From contig NZ_CP010311.1 of the NCBI RefSeq assembly GCF_000827125.1, positions 2,480,001 through 2,544,000 of the forward strand: 64,000 nt of DNA, read 5' to 3'. How positions within the stretch are numbered: position 1 is the first letter of the stretch; each line of letters begins with the position of its first letter. Made by a program: the position numbers and the translations under genes. Source of the stretch: Geoalkalibacter subterraneus (GTDB lineage Bacteria; Desulfobacterota; Desulfuromonadia; Desulfuromonadales; Geoalkalibacteraceae). The notes beneath the pieces are model-generated. The model did not search any database. It saw nothing but the letters and a program-made list of their open reading frames with translations, and was not told where the DNA came from. Shown here in pieces: positions 35,139 through 44,014 of this stretch.

Positions 35139-36596
35139 CTAGGGTTGCCACCGCAAACGGGGGCGGCGAGCGGCTCTCGTTTCATCGAGACGGCCAAGGC
35201 GCGTCAGACGCGGCGCGTCTTTGAGCAACCCCGGATCTTCGCTTGCCTCACGCGCGATCGCTTCCATCGCCTCGCAAAACTCATCAAGGGTTTCCTGACT
35301 TTCACTCTCCGTCGGCTCGATCATGATGGCGCCGCTGACCACCAGCGGAAAATAGATGGTCGGCGGATGGAAGCCGTAGTCGATGAGGCGCTTGGCCAGA
35401 TCAAGGGTTTTGCACCCGCCGCCGAGGTTCCTGTCGGAAAAGACGACCTCATGCAGACTGCGGGCCACATAAGGCAGATGGTAGCTGCTCTCCAGCCGGG
35501 CACGCACATAGTTGGCGTTGAGCACCGCCATCTCGGCCGTGCGACGCAGCCCTTCCGCGCCCATGGCACGAATGTAGGTCCAGGCCCGCACCAGCACGCC
35601 GAAATGGCCGTAAAATCCCTTCATCCGCCCGATGGAGTGCGGGCGATCCCAATCGAGAAAATACCCCTCCGCGGTGCGGTCTACCACCGGCACGGGCAGA
35701 AAAGGTTCGAGTTCGGCACTGACCCCGACAGGGCCCGCCCCGGGGCCGCCACCGCCATGAGGCGTTGAAAAGGTCTTATGCAGGTTGAAGTGCATCACAT
35801 CGATGCCCATGTCGCCGGGCCGGGCGATTCCCAGCAGGGCATTGAGGTTGGCGCCGTCACAGTAAACCAGTCCGCCGCGTTCATGCACCACACGGCAGAC
35901 ATCGGCGATGTAGGTTTCAAACAACCCCAGCGTATTGGGGTTGGTAATCATCAGCGCCGCCACCCCGTCATCCATCAGGCCTTCGATGGTTTCCACCGTT
36001 ACCACACCGTTTTCGGAAGGCACCGGCACCACCTCATAACCACACAGAGCGGCCGTTGCCGGGTTGGTGCCGTGGGCGGTGTCGGGGATCAGCACCTTGT
36101 TCCGCTGAGCGCCCCGCGCCTGCTGCCAGGCGCGGACCATGAGCATGCCGGCCAGTTCGCCATGCGCCCCGGCTCCGGGTTGCAGAGTGATGCCGTCAAA
36201 CCCCGAAATCTCCTTAAGATCCTCCTGCAGTTCATACATCAGCGCCAGCGCGCCCTGTGCCAGTTTCTGCGGGGTATGGGGATGCAGATCCGCAAAACCG
36301 GGCAGGCGGCAGGCAACCTCATTGACTTTGGGATTGTACTTCATGGTGCAGCTGCCCAGCGGATAAAATCCCGAATCCACCCCGTAGTTCCAGGAGGAAA
36401 GGCGGGTGAAGTGGCGCGCCACATCAATCTCCGACAACTCCGGGAAGCCGGGGATGTCATCGCGCACCAAGGCTTCTGGCGGTTCGGCCGATGGAACGTC
36501 GAGGGGTGGCAGGTCATAGCCGCAGCGCCCGGGGCGCGAATGTTCAAACAGCAGCTTCTCGTTCAGCGACAGTCCTCTGGTCCCAACCCGGTTCAT
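35139..36596 (-). CDS. gcvPB: Glycine decarboxylase subunit 2 (P-protein, beta)
   Basis: 485 residues. GGVYPLGSCTMKYNPK-type motif (FYPLGSCTMKYNPKVNE), LQPGAGAHGELAGMLMVRAW, DTAHGTNPATAALCGYEVVPV and HFNLHKTFSTPHGGGGPGAGP, with the PLP-binding Lys in LHKTF, are seen. It decarboxylates glycine with PLP and passes the aminomethyl group to lipoyl GcvH, as a heterodimer with GcvPA. The ATG overlaps the gcvPA stop by 4 bp. It is the last gene of the folD-gcv operon. Confidence 0.97.
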   Translation of the reverse strand: MNRVGTRGLSLNEKLLFEHSRPGRCGYDLPPLDVPSAEPPEALVRDDIPGFPELSEIDVARHFTRLSSWNYGVDSGFYPLGSCTMKYNPKVNEVACRLPGFADLHPHTPQKLAQGALALMYELQEDLKEISGFDGITLQPGAGAHGELAGMLMVRAWQQARGAQRNKVLIPDTAHGTNPATAALCGYEVVPVPSENGVVTVETIEGLMDDGVAALMITNPNTLGLFETYIADVCRVVHERGGLVYCDGANLNALLGIARPGDMGIDVMHFNLHKTFSTPHGGGGPGAGPVGVSAELEPFLPVPVVDRTAEGYFLDWDRPHSIGRMKGFYGHFGVLVRAWTYIRAMGAEGLRRTAEMAVLNANYVRARLESSYHLPYVARSLHEVVFSDRNLGGGCKTLDLAKRLIDYGFHPPTIYFPLVVSGAIMIEPTESESQETLDEFCEAMEAIAREASEDPGLLKDAPRLTRLGRLDETRAARRPRLRWQP

Positions 36597-37942
36597 GCCT
36601 CACCTCCAGACAGAGCCTCTACAAAGGCATCGATATCCTCGCGACAGTTGCGTTCGGTGACGCACACCAGAAAACGGTTCGACATATCGGGGAACCACGG
36701 CGACAGGGCAACGCCACCCAGGATGTCACGCTCCTGCAGTTTCTGGAGAATCCCCTCGGCGGCCCTGGGCCCTTCGACAACAAACTCATTGAACACCGGA
36801 GCGTTGAAAGGGAGCGAGTAGCCGTCAACGGCGGCAATTCTCTCCCGTGCGTAGCAGGCCTTGGAATAATTGTGCCGGGCCAGCTCGGGCAGCCCCTGGC
36901 GCCCCAGCAGGGCAAGGTAGATGGTCGCAGCCAGGGCGCACAACCCCTGGTTGGAGCAGATGTTGGATGTGGCTTTTTCCCGGCGGATGTGCTGCTCCCG
37001 AGTCGCCAGGGTCAGCACGAATCCACGCCGCCCTTCCGTGTCGACGGTTTCGCCGACCAGACGCCCGGGCAGATTGCGCACATCGGACTCGCGCGCTGCG
37101 AAAAACCCCAGATAGGGACCGCCATAGGAAAGGGGCAATCCGAAACTCTGCCCTTCACCCACGACGATATCGGCGCCCAATTCACCCGGAGATTTGAACA
37201 GCCCCAGGGACAAGGGTTCCTGTACCGCGACGACGAGGCGGGCATCATGTTCGTGCGCCAAGCGGGAAACGGTCGCGAGATCCTCCATCACTCCGAAAAA
37301 ATTGGGGTAGCCGACAACCACCGCCGCACACTCTTCGTCCAGCAATCGCGACAGCGCATCCGGGTCAAAAGCGCCATCTTCACCGAAGGGCAGATCGACC
37401 CACTCCATGTCGAGATAACGTCCGTAGGTACGGATCGTTTCCAGGTAGTCAGGGTGCAGGGCACGGGACAGAATCACCTTGCGCCTTCGCGTAACGCGGC
37501 ACGCCATCAGCACCGCTTCCGCACAGCTCGAGGCACCGTCATACATGGAGGCGTTGGCAACCCCCATGCCGGTCAACTGGCAGATCAGGGTCTGGAATTC
37601 GAAAATCGCCTGCAGAGTTCCCTGGCTGATTTCGGGCTGGTAGGGAGTATAGGCGGTATAAAACTCGCTGCGGCTCAACAGGTGATCCACCACCGCAGGG
37701 ATGAAATGGTCATAGGCGCCGGCGCCAAGAAAGGCCCGGTAGGTGCCGCCCGCACCATTGCAGCGCGCTATTCTGGCAAGTTCGGCGAGCAGATCGGATT
37801 CCGCCCTGGCTGCCGGAAGATTGAGGGGAGCATCATGGCGCAGTGACGATGGAACCTCTTCAAAAAGGCTCTCCAGCGTATCAACGCCGATGGCATCGAG
37901 CATCCGCAGAACATCTTCTTCGTTATGGGGGATATAGCGCAT
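36593..37942 (-). CDS. gcvPA: Glycine decarboxylase subunit 1 (P-protein, alpha)
   Basis: 449 residues from the ATG at 37942 (MRYIPHNEEDVLRMLDAIG, the standard start, after GGGAGGA). FLGAGAYDHFIPAVVDHL, FYTAYTPYQPEISQGTLQAIFEFQT and MYDGASSCAEAVLMA, shown in pieces, identify the N-terminal half of a split P-protein, the form typical of Archaea, Firmicutes and anaerobic deltaproteobacteria. It lacks the PLP lysine, which lies in GcvPB. It is translated with gcvPB through the ATGA overlap. Confidence 0.97.
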   Translation of the reverse strand: MRYIPHNEEDVLRMLDAIGVDTLESLFEEVPSSLRHDAPLNLPAARAESDLLAELARIARCNGAGGTYRAFLGAGAYDHFIPAVVDHLLSRSEFYTAYTPYQPEISQGTLQAIFEFQTLICQLTGMGVANASMYDGASSCAEAVLMACRVTRRRKVILSRALHPDYLETIRTYGRYLDMEWVDLPFGEDGAFDPDALSRLLDEECAAVVVGYPNFFGVMEDLATVSRLAHEHDARLVVAVQEPLSLGLFKSPGELGADIVVGEGQSFGLPLSYGGPYLGFFAARESDVRNLPGRLVGETVDTEGRRGFVLTLATREQHIRREKATSNICSNQGLCALAATIYLALLGRQGLPELARHNYSKACYARERIAAVDGYSLPFNAPVFNEFVVEGPRAAEGILQKLQERDILGGVALSPWFPDMSNRFLVCVTERNCREDIDAFVEALSGGEA

Positions 37943-38017
37943 GAACAAATCCTCCCTGGAGTTGAAAAGCACCTACAGGAGCCGTCGCACAGATGTGAAC
38001 CTTTTATGCTGAAAACG

Positions 38018-38401
38018 CTATTCTTCCTCGATCAGCTCACGGTAGGCGGCGGCGTCCAACAGCTCATCAAGCTCCTCGGGCTCGCTGTAGCGGATCTTGA
38101 CCATCCAGCCGTCTTCGTAGGGAGAGGTATTGAGGACTTCCGGTTCGTCGGGCAACTCCTCGTTGACTTCCACCACCTCCCCTGTCACCGGGGAATATAT
38201 ATCGGACACGGCTTTAACGGATTCCACCACCCCGAAAGCCTTGCCCGCCTCAACCCGCGCGCCGACCTCCGGAAGTTCGACAAAAACGATATCGCCCAGA
38301 GAGTCCTGGGCAAAGTCCGTGATGCCAACGGAAACGACGTCATCCTCAACCAGCACCCATTCATGTTCCTCGGTGTACTTGAGTTCCTCGGGAAAATCCA
38401 T
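38018..38401 (-). CDS. gcvH: Glycine cleavage H protein
   Basis: 127 residues. [24 protein letters not shown] and [25 protein letters not shown] are diagnostic; the Lys in ESVKA carries the lipoyl arm that shuttles the aminomethyl group between P, T and L proteins. A ribosome site CAGGAGGCAGGG precedes the ATG. Lipoate-attachment and dihydrolipoyl dehydrogenase genes are not in this cluster. It stands 45 bp after gcvT. Confidence 0.97.
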   Translation of the reverse strand: MDFPEELKYTEEHEWVLVEDDVVSVGITDFAQDSLGDIVFVELPEVGARVEAGKAFGVVESVKAVSDIYSPVTGEVVEVNEELPDEPEVLNTSPYEDGWMVKIRYSEPEELDELLDAAAYRELIEEE

Positions 38402-38446
38402 GTCCCTGCCTCCTGAAAATTAATTTTTCGCAACAACCGTCCCCGG

Positions 38447-39541
38447 TCAGGAACGGAAAAACGGGGGTTTGACAACTTGCGCCGCAACACGGCGCCCACG
38501 GATTTCAATATAAACGTCCGTACCGGGCAGCAGCGGAGCATGCTCAATAAGGGCCAGGGCGATCCCCTCGCGCAGAGAGGGAGAAAGCGTGCCGCTGGTC
38601 ACGTGACCGATGCGCCGATCACGGTGAAAAACCGCATAACCGGCACGAGGGACTCCGGCCTCGGTCATCTGCAGGCCAATCAATCTCCGGGGCGGTCCCT
38701 GGTTCTTGATACGAGCCAGAGCGGCGCGGCCGATAAAATCACCCTTGTCCAATTTGACGATCCACCCCAGCCGTGCTTCGAGAGGGCTGATGTCCGGACT
38801 CAGCTCATGGCCGTAGAGAGCAAATCCCGCCTCAAGACGCAGCGTATCGCGCGCTCCGAGACCGGCCGGCAGTAGTCCATCGGGTTTCCCCGCCTCCAGG
38901 AGTGCCTGCCAGACCGGCTCGACCTGATCAGGGGCCAGATAAAGCTCGAAGCCGTCCTCCCCCGTATAGCCGGTGCGCGAGATGATCATCGGCACGTCAG
39001 CCACCAGGCCCTCGTGAAAATGGTAGTAGGCGATTTTATCCAGTTGAGTCTGGGTAAGGCGGGATAATATGCCCTCCGCGGCAGGTCCCTGCAGGGCGAG
39101 CTGCGCAAATTCGTCGCTGCGGTTATGGCAGAAAACCTGAACGTAGCCGCTGTCTGTGCGGGCCTGCTCGATCCAGGCAAAGTCTTTGTCAATGTTGGCG
39201 GCGTTGACGCACAGCAGGAAATGGTCGTGGTCGAAACGGTAGAGGGTAAGATCGTCCACGGTACCGCCGTGGGGATAGCACATGGCGGTATACTGCACCT
39301 GGCCGTTTTGCAGCAGACTCACATCGTTGACGGTCAGATCCTGCAGAAAGTCCAGGGCGTCGGCACCTTTGACTTCAATTTCGCCCATGTGGGAGACATC
39401 GAACAGACCGGCAGCATTGCGAACGGCCAGATGCTCGTCGATTACTCCGGAATAGCGCACGGGCATCAGCCATCCGCCGAATTCGACCATGCGCGCGCCA
39501 AGCGATTGATGGATTTCATGGAGAGGAGAATGTTTCAACAT
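38447..39541 (-). CDS. gcvT: Aminomethyltransferase (glycine cleavage T protein)
   Basis: 364 residues from the ATG at 39541 (after GGGAGGTGCC). FGGWLMPVRYSGVIDEHLAVRN, LFDVSHMGEIEVKG, ISRTGYTGEDGFELYL and LEAGFALYGHELSPDISPLEARLGW, quoted in part, are GcvT motifs including the catalytic Asp region. It transfers the methylene group from H protein to THF and releases ammonia. It starts 41 bp after metF, so methylene-THF made here can be reduced by MetF or oxidised by FolD, products of the same operon. Confidence 0.97.
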   Translation of the reverse strand: MLKHSPLHEIHQSLGARMVEFGGWLMPVRYSGVIDEHLAVRNAAGLFDVSHMGEIEVKGADALDFLQDLTVNDVSLLQNGQVQYTAMCYPHGGTVDDLTLYRFDHDHFLLCVNAANIDKDFAWIEQARTDSGYVQVFCHNRSDEFAQLALQGPAAEGILSRLTQTQLDKIAYYHFHEGLVADVPMIISRTGYTGEDGFELYLAPDQVEPVWQALLEAGKPDGLLPAGLGARDTLRLEAGFALYGHELSPDISPLEARLGWIVKLDKGDFIGRAALARIKNQGPPRRLIGLQMTEAGVPRAGYAVFHRDRRIGHVTSGTLSPSLREGIALALIEHAPLLPGTDVYIEIRGRRVAAQVVKPPFFRS

Positions 39542-39582
39542 GGCACCTCCCTGCCTGTCAAAAATACTGCGTTCAAACAAGC

Positions 39583-40440
39583 CTAACAAAGAATCTCTGA
39601 AATCCTATCCTCGCACCCCAGTGTCATCAGATGCACACCCTGACAATGCCGGCGGGCCAGCCTCACCGTTTCACGGGCAATGCGCACCCCTTCTTCCAGC
39701 GGATCGGCCGCGCCATCCAGGCGGTCGATCAAATGCTCCGGCACCCGCACCCCGGGCACATGCTCGTGGACAAAGCGGGCCATGCGGGCATTTTTCAACA
39801 ACAGAACCCCGAGCAGTACCGGAACGCGCAGAGGGGCGGCCTGCTCCATAAAGCGTGTCAGGGGGGCCTCGCAGAAAACGGCCTGGGTCTGAAAGAACCG
39901 CGCCCCGGCCTCGACTTTCTTACGGAACTTCTGGAACATCAGCTCGAAGGGCTCAGCCTGCGGGCTGACAGCCGCGCCACCGAAAAAAGCCGGTGAGCCG
40001 GCCAGGGGCCTGCCGGCCAGGTCCTGCCCGGCGGTCAGTCTGTCCGCGGCCTGGAGCAGCTGCACCGAGTCCAGATCGAACACCCCGCGCGCATGGGGAT
40101 GATCGCCGAAGCGGGGATGATCCCCGGAGAGCAGCAGCAGATTTTTGATGCCGAAGGCGGCCGCTCCAAGCAGGTCGGATTGCAGTGCCATGCGGTTGCG
40201 ATCGCGGCAGGTCATCTGCAGGACGGGTTCAACGCCGCCCTGGTGAAGCAGCGCCGCCACCACCAGAGGCGCCATGCGCATATTGGCCCCTTGATTATCC
40301 GTCACATTGACGGCAACCACTTCAGGAGGAAAACAGGCCGCGGTTGCAAGCACACCGTCGAGATCCACCCCTTTGGGCGGAGCGACTTCAGCCGTGACCA
40401 CGAACTCCCCGGCGATGAGTTTTTCGGCAAGTTTGGACAT
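39583..40440 (-). CDS. metF: Methylenetetrahydrofolate reductase
   Basis: 285 residues. FVVTAEVAPPKGVDLDGVLA (entry of the barrel with the catalytic Glu), VNVTDNQGANMRMAPLVVAALL, LQMTCRDRNRMALQSDLLGA and LLLLSGDHPRFGDHP (FAD site) define MTHFR of the short anaerobic type. It interconverts methylene-THF and methyl-THF. It lies 2 bp after metV, consistent with a MetFV complex in which MetV is the zinc/iron-sulfur partner. Confidence 0.95.
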   Translation of the reverse strand: MSKLAEKLIAGEFVVTAEVAPPKGVDLDGVLATAACFPPEVVAVNVTDNQGANMRMAPLVVAALLHQGGVEPVLQMTCRDRNRMALQSDLLGAAAFGIKNLLLLSGDHPRFGDHPHARGVFDLDSVQLLQAADRLTAGQDLAGRPLAGSPAFFGGAAVSPQAEPFELMFQKFRKKVEAGARFFQTQAVFCEAPLTRFMEQAAPLRVPVLLGVLLLKNARMARFVHEHVPGVRVPEHLIDRLDGAADPLEEGVRIARETVRLARRHCQGVHLMTLGCEDRISEILC

Positions 40441-40442
40441 GA

Positions 40443-41087
40443 CTATCGAATCTTGTGTCTTCCGGGCTGATGGCGGTGGCCCCAGTCCTTGGCAGGGACC
40501 ACCCGTGCAAAGACACCTTTGCGCCCCTGTCGCGAGAGTCGCTCATAAATCAGCATCCAGGCACAATCAAGGTCGCGGTCTGACTCACATTTGCCTTCTT
40601 CCATACCGCCGCAGGGGCCATTGAGAAGTCCCTTGGCGCAATTGGTGACGGGGCAGATGCCGGCGGTTTCATTGAGAATGCAATCACCACACAGGGAGCA
40701 CTTCTCTTCGTACTGGCCGAGGCGGCGAACATTGCCGAGAAACAAAGAATCCAGGGCGCCGATGACCCGCTTTTCGGTGTGACTCGAAATTGACTGGATC
40801 CCCGCGCCGCAGGTCATGACCATCAAGGCATCGGCCTCTCCAACGGCGCTCCTGTTATGTCGCAGATCACGACCGGCCCGCATGATATGGCAGGCCTCGT
40901 CGATCACGACACTGCCGGTGACCTCCCTACCGGTGGAAACCAGCCATTCCTGCATCTGGGAAACCTCTTCCTCGCCGCCGGATTTGCACACGGTAGCGCA
41001 GGCGCCACACCCCACCAGAAACACCTTATGCTTGCCTTCCAGGTGACGCAGCAGATCCTCTTTGTCTTTTTGCCTGCTGATGATCAT
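40443..41087 (-). CDS. metV: MetV-type partner of methylene-THF reductase
   Basis: 214 residues from the ATG at 41087 (GAGGAATAATGTC upstream). FLVGCGACATVCKSGGEEEV, VMTCGAGIQSI, YEEKCSLCGDCILNETAGICPVTNCAKGLLNGPCGG (quoted in part) and GKCESDRDLDCAW are the conserved cysteine clusters of the MTHFR C-terminal/MetV family. In acetogens MetV binds iron-sulfur and zinc and is required for MetF activity. Its place directly before metF supports the same role. Confidence 0.9.
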   Translation of the reverse strand: MIISRQKDKEDLLRHLEGKHKVFLVGCGACATVCKSGGEEEVSQMQEWLVSTGREVTGSVVIDEACHIMRAGRDLRHNRSAVGEADALMVMTCGAGIQSISSHTEKRVIGALDSLFLGNVRRLGQYEEKCSLCGDCILNETAGICPVTNCAKGLLNGPCGGMEEGKCESDRDLDCAWMLIYERLSRQGRKGVFARVVPAKDWGHRHQPGRHKIR

Positions 41088-41167
41088 GACATTATTCCTC
41101 ACAGGGCCGGCAAAGAAAAAAGCGCCCGCCGATCCCAAAGGAATCGTGGACGCTCTATTTTTCCCAG

Positions 41168-42034
41168 CTACTTGCCGCAGCCACATCCGGAGGCGCGCCG
41201 TTTGGCGCTTTCCAGGGTATTCTGCAGCAGCATGGCAATGGTCATGGGTCCCACCCCGCCGGGCACCGGCGTAATGGCGGCGGCCTTTTCAGAGGCCGCG
41301 GCGAACTCCACATCACCCACCAGTTTTTTCTCGCCCACGCGGTTGATGCCGACATCGATCACCGTGGCGCCGGGCTTGATCCATTCTCCCTTGATCATCT
41401 CAGGGCGGCCCACCGCTGCAATCACTACATCCGCCGCTCTGACCCGCTGGGCCAGGTCGCGGGTGCGGGAATGGCAGATGGTCACGGTCGCGTGCTGGGC
41501 CAGGCACATCAGGGCTACTGGTTTGCCCACGATATTGGAGCGGCCGACCACGACAACATCCGCGCCGGTCAGGTTGACGCCGGCGTGCTCGAGCATCTTC
41601 ATCACGCCATAGGGCGTGCAGGGTTTAAACAGGGGATTTCCGGTCGCGAGACGCCCCACATTGTAGGGATGAAACCCGTCAACGTCCTTTTTCGGGGAAA
41701 TCGCCTCCAGCACCTTGCTCTCATCGATATGACCGGGAAGAGGCAACTGCACCAGGATGCCGTCGATGCGCTCATCGGCATTGAGTTGGGCCACAAGTTC
41801 CAGCAGCTGCTCTTCACTGGTTTCCGCCGGCAGCTTGTGTTCATCGGAAAAAATTCCCGCTTCGGCACAGGCCTTTTCCTTCATGGTGACATAAACCCGG
41901 CTGGCCGGATCATCCCCCACCAGCACCACCGCCAGGCCGGGAGTCACATCACATTTTTTCAGCTCTGCCGTTTCGTCCTTGATCCGGGCCCGGATTCCCT
42001 TCGCAATCGCCTTACCGTCAATAATTTGAGCCAC
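41168..42034 (-). CDS. folD: Methylene-THF dehydrogenase / methenyl-THF cyclohydrolase
   Basis: About 288 residues. [14 protein letters not shown] (catalytic Tyr and Lys), [51 protein letters not shown] and [19 protein letters not shown] (the longer ones quoted in full family order but broken here) identify FolD. I prefer the GTG at 42034: it gives [11 protein letters not shown], the usual FolD start, 10 nt after GGAGG; the ATG at 42043 abuts GGAGG without spacing. The tail GCGCGK adds two extra Cys. First gene of the one-carbon operon. Confidence 0.95.
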   Translation of the reverse strand: MAQIIDGKAIAKGIRARIKDETAELKKCDVTPGLAVVLVGDDPASRVYVTMKEKACAEAGIFSDEHKLPAETSEEQLLELVAQLNADERIDGILVQLPLPGHIDESKVLEAISPKKDVDGFHPYNVGRLATGNPLFKPCTPYGVMKMLEHAGVNLTGADVVVVGRSNIVGKPVALMCLAQHATVTICHSRTRDLAQRVRAADVVIAAVGRPEMIKGEWIKPGATVIDVGINRVGEKKLVGDVEFAAASEKAAAITPVPGGVGPMTIAMLLQNTLESAKRRASGCGCGK

Positions 42035-42086
42035 GCCTGTCATACCTCCTGAAATCGGATTGGAATCTATCGAATAAGGATACCAA

Positions 42087-42115
42087 ACTATACGCAACGG
42101 CAGCGGGAAAGTAAA
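42087..42115 (-). promoter_or_regulatory. Candidate sigma-70 promoter of the folD-gcv operon
   Basis: On the minus strand TTTACT, a 17-bp spacer and TATAGT lie about 50 bp upstream of folD and just after the fmdB terminator, so it can drive the whole seven-gene unit. No glycine riboswitch fold is seen. Confidence 0.5.
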
Positions 42116-42146
42116 GACGGCCGTACGGTCCGCAAAAGGTCGAAAA

Positions 42147-42182
42147 CGCAAAAGACCCCGGAGCCGGCCGGGGTCTTTTGCG
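42147..42182 (-). terminator. Terminator after the FmdB-like gene
   Basis: A perfect 15-bp stem cgcaaaagaccccgg / ccggggtcttttgcg with a 6-nt loop, 24 bp beyond the stop. Confidence 0.8.
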
Positions 42183-42205
42183 TTGCATCGTTGATCGAAA
42201 TGGAT

Positions 42206-42472
42206 TTACTCGTTTGCAGCCTTCGGGCAGGACGCGCAACCGCCGCTGTCGCCGCTCGCTGCCGCGCAGGCAGCCGGAGCTTTTTCCTGCGCCGAGCCAT
42301 AGCCCTGCTGGTACCAGCCGCCCCCCTTGAGAGTGAAGGCAGTCTGCGAGATCAGTTTGGTCACCGGACCGTCGCCACAGAGTTTGCAGTCGCTCAGGGG
42401 AGCATCGGAAAATTTCTGCCGGGCTTCGAAAACCTGGCCACAGGCATCGCACTGATATTCGTACATCGGCAT
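42206..42472 (-). CDS. FmdB-family zinc-ribbon protein
   Basis: 88 residues. MPMYEYQCDACGQVFEARQK and CKLCGDGPVTKLISQTAF give the two-CxxC zinc ribbon of the FmdB family, ending with an Ala/Gly/Cys-rich tail (GGCASCP) that adds another CxxC. FmdB was linked to regulation of amide metabolism; the family function is not established. An upstream AT-rich gap (42473-42564) separates it from the DUF167 gene. Confidence 0.88.
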   Translation of the reverse strand: MPMYEYQCDACGQVFEARQKFSDAPLSDCKLCGDGPVTKLISQTAFTLKGGGWYQQGYGSAQEKAPAACAAASGDSGGCASCPKAANE

Positions 42473-42564
42473 ATTTAAACACCTCCATTAGGTCAGAAAT
42501 CGCGCTTAATTTAATCCCGGGGATCCGCTATGTCAAGGCACAGTGGGAAAAAAGTGACCGACTC

Positions 42565-42852
42565 CTATTTCAGCCGTTCAAACGCAGCGGCCGCGTCAAC
42601 GCCGCGAATCAAAAGTCGCTTATGTCTGGACTTGTCGCCGGAAACCAACGCCACATCCGATTTAGGCACCCCGAAAAGCTTGGCAAGAAACTCGCGGCAG
42701 CGCCGATTGGCCGCCCCTTCCACCGGCGGTGCGGTCAGCCGCACGCGAAGGGCATCGCCATGCATGCCGACCACCTCGTCGCGGCTGGCGCGCGGCTGCA
42801 CATAGACAGCCACAATGACACCTTCCTGAGTTTCAGTCAGTGCCGAATTCAT
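42565..42852 (-). CDS. UPF0235/DUF167 protein (YggU-like)
   Basis: 95 residues from the ATG at 42852. VAVYVQPRASRDEVVGMHGDALRVRLTAPPVEGAANRRCREFLAKLFGVPKSDVALVSGDKSRHKRLLIRG, cited by its pieces VQPRASRDEVVG, RLTAPPVEGAANRR and LVSGDKSRHK, is the family signature. Function unknown. The start overlaps the DivIVA-like gene end by 20 bp, and the order yggT-divIVA-DUF167 is common next to cell-division and envelope genes. Confidence 0.88.
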   Translation of the reverse strand: MNSALTETQEGVIVAVYVQPRASRDEVVGMHGDALRVRLTAPPVEGAANRRCREFLAKLFGVPKSDVALVSGDKSRHKRLLIRGVDAAAAFERLK

Positions 42853-43414
42853 CACTTTCTTCGTCTTCTTTCTTCGGGTTGCTTCGGGTATGCTCCTCCC
42901 CCTCGACCAATTCTTCCAGAGAGGATGCCGACTGCAATGCATCTTGTGCAGCCTCGCTGCGACTCAACGGCAGGAGGTCAAGATCGAGCAGCCGCAGATG
43001 GCTTTCAACCAGGGCGCGTACGCCGGATTCAAAAGAGACCTTCTGGCGCTTAAGTTCCTGGACCTCGTTGATCAGCCCGATGCGCCGGTTTTCTGCCTCC
43101 CGCACAATCTGCTCCGCCCTTATCTGGGCGTCCGCGATAATCACTTCGACTTCCTTGCGCGCGTTGTCGCGCAGTTCGTCGGTGACTTTCTGCGCCGTAA
43201 TCAAGGTCTGTTTGAGAGTCGATTCGCGCTCGCGCATCTGCGCCAGCTCTTCCTGGGCACGTGCCAACTCCTCGCGCGTCTGTTGCTGTTGCAGGTGGAG
43301 TCGTTCAAGGTCGTCGGCCACCAGTTCAAGAAAACGGTCGACGGCAGCCTTGTCATACCCCAGAAGCTGAGATTTGAATTGATGCTGCTGGATGTCTATG
43401 GGCGTAATGGCCAT
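42833..43414 (-). CDS. DivIVA-domain coiled-coil protein
   Basis: 193 residues. MAITPIDIQQHQFKSQLLGY with KAAVDRFLELVADDLERL is the DivIVA N-terminal membrane-curvature-binding module. A long coiled coil follows (residues about 35-150, rich in Glu, Gln and Arg), then an acidic tail (KEDEESDEFGTD). It likely marks negatively curved membrane or septum. It sits 10 bp after yggT and overlaps the DUF167 gene, so the three form one operon. Confidence 0.88.
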   Translation of the reverse strand: MAITPIDIQQHQFKSQLLGYDKAAVDRFLELVADDLERLHLQQQQTREELARAQEELAQMRERESTLKQTLITAQKVTDELRDNARKEVEVIIADAQIRAEQIVREAENRRIGLINEVQELKRQKVSFESGVRALVESHLRLLDLDLLPLSRSEAAQDALQSASSLEELVEGEEHTRSNPKKEDEESDEFGTD

Positions 43415-43424
43415 GAAAGCTCCG

Positions 43425-43721
43425 CTAAAAGCCTCGCGTCATGCCGATGGCTAAAGAATTCAGCAGGGCGGAAACCAGATAGAGGCCGAAAATCAGAACA
43501 ATGGGAGAAAGGTCAAAACCTCCCATCTGCACCGGGAGTACGCGGCGGATCCGATCAAGCAAAGGATCTGTCGCATTGCGCAGAAAACGCACAATCGGGT
43601 TGTAGGGATCGGGATTGACCCATGAGATCAGGGCGCTGGCAATCACAATGTAAATATAGAGGGTGATTCCCAGGTTGATGATTCTTATGACCGCGGCGAA
43701 CAGGCTCCCCAGAATATCCAT
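43425..43721 (-). CDS. yggT: YggT-family membrane protein
   Basis: 98 residues with two hydrophobic segments: INLGITLYIYIVIASALISW and PIVLIFGLYLVSALLNSLAI. WVNPDPYNPIVRFLRNATDPLLDRIRRVLP, represented by NPDPYNPIVRFL and TDPLLDRIR, is the conserved loop of the family. An inner-membrane protein of uncertain function, often near division genes. It heads the yggT-divIVA-DUF167 unit; its promoter lies in 43722-43900, divergent from the DAHP synthase. Confidence 0.9.
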   Translation of the reverse strand: MDILGSLFAAVIRIINLGITLYIYIVIASALISWVNPDPYNPIVRFLRNATDPLLDRIRRVLPVQMGGFDLSPIVLIFGLYLVSALLNSLAIGMTRGF

Positions 43722-43911
43722 GTTTTTAAAGTCCTTTCATACCAACACGCCGAAACGTGAAATCAGTTTGCAAGACAACGAAACTCTTTTTAATTTGAAA
43801 GCCTTTTATACCGAAATCCTTAAATTCATGTCAAACGATTTACCCATTTCAACCAAAACTTTGCTACAGTCGAAAACCTGCTCCACACCAGCACTTAGCA
43901 GCATCACAGGT

Positions 43912-43941
43912 TTGACAACAGGCTATGGAGTCACGTAAATT
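43912..43941 (+). promoter_or_regulatory. Candidate sigma-70 promoter of the DAHP synthase gene
   Basis: TTGACA, an 18-bp spacer and TAAATT; start of the gene is 74 bp further on. Good match by sight. Confidence 0.5.
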
Positions 43942-44014
43942 ATCGTGCATTGCAATCAACCATTCCCACGCCTTGGGATATTAACTGTCAACATATCCGG
44001 ATCGGACCGCGCCT

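Noticed and set aside
36491-37846. A 451-codon frame antisense to gcvPA/gcvPB
   Set aside because: High-GC shadow; the opposite strand encodes conserved P-protein motifs throughout.
39542-39582. Glycine riboswitch before gcvT
   Set aside because: Only 41 bp separate metF from gcvT, too short for the aptamer; none was seen before folD either.
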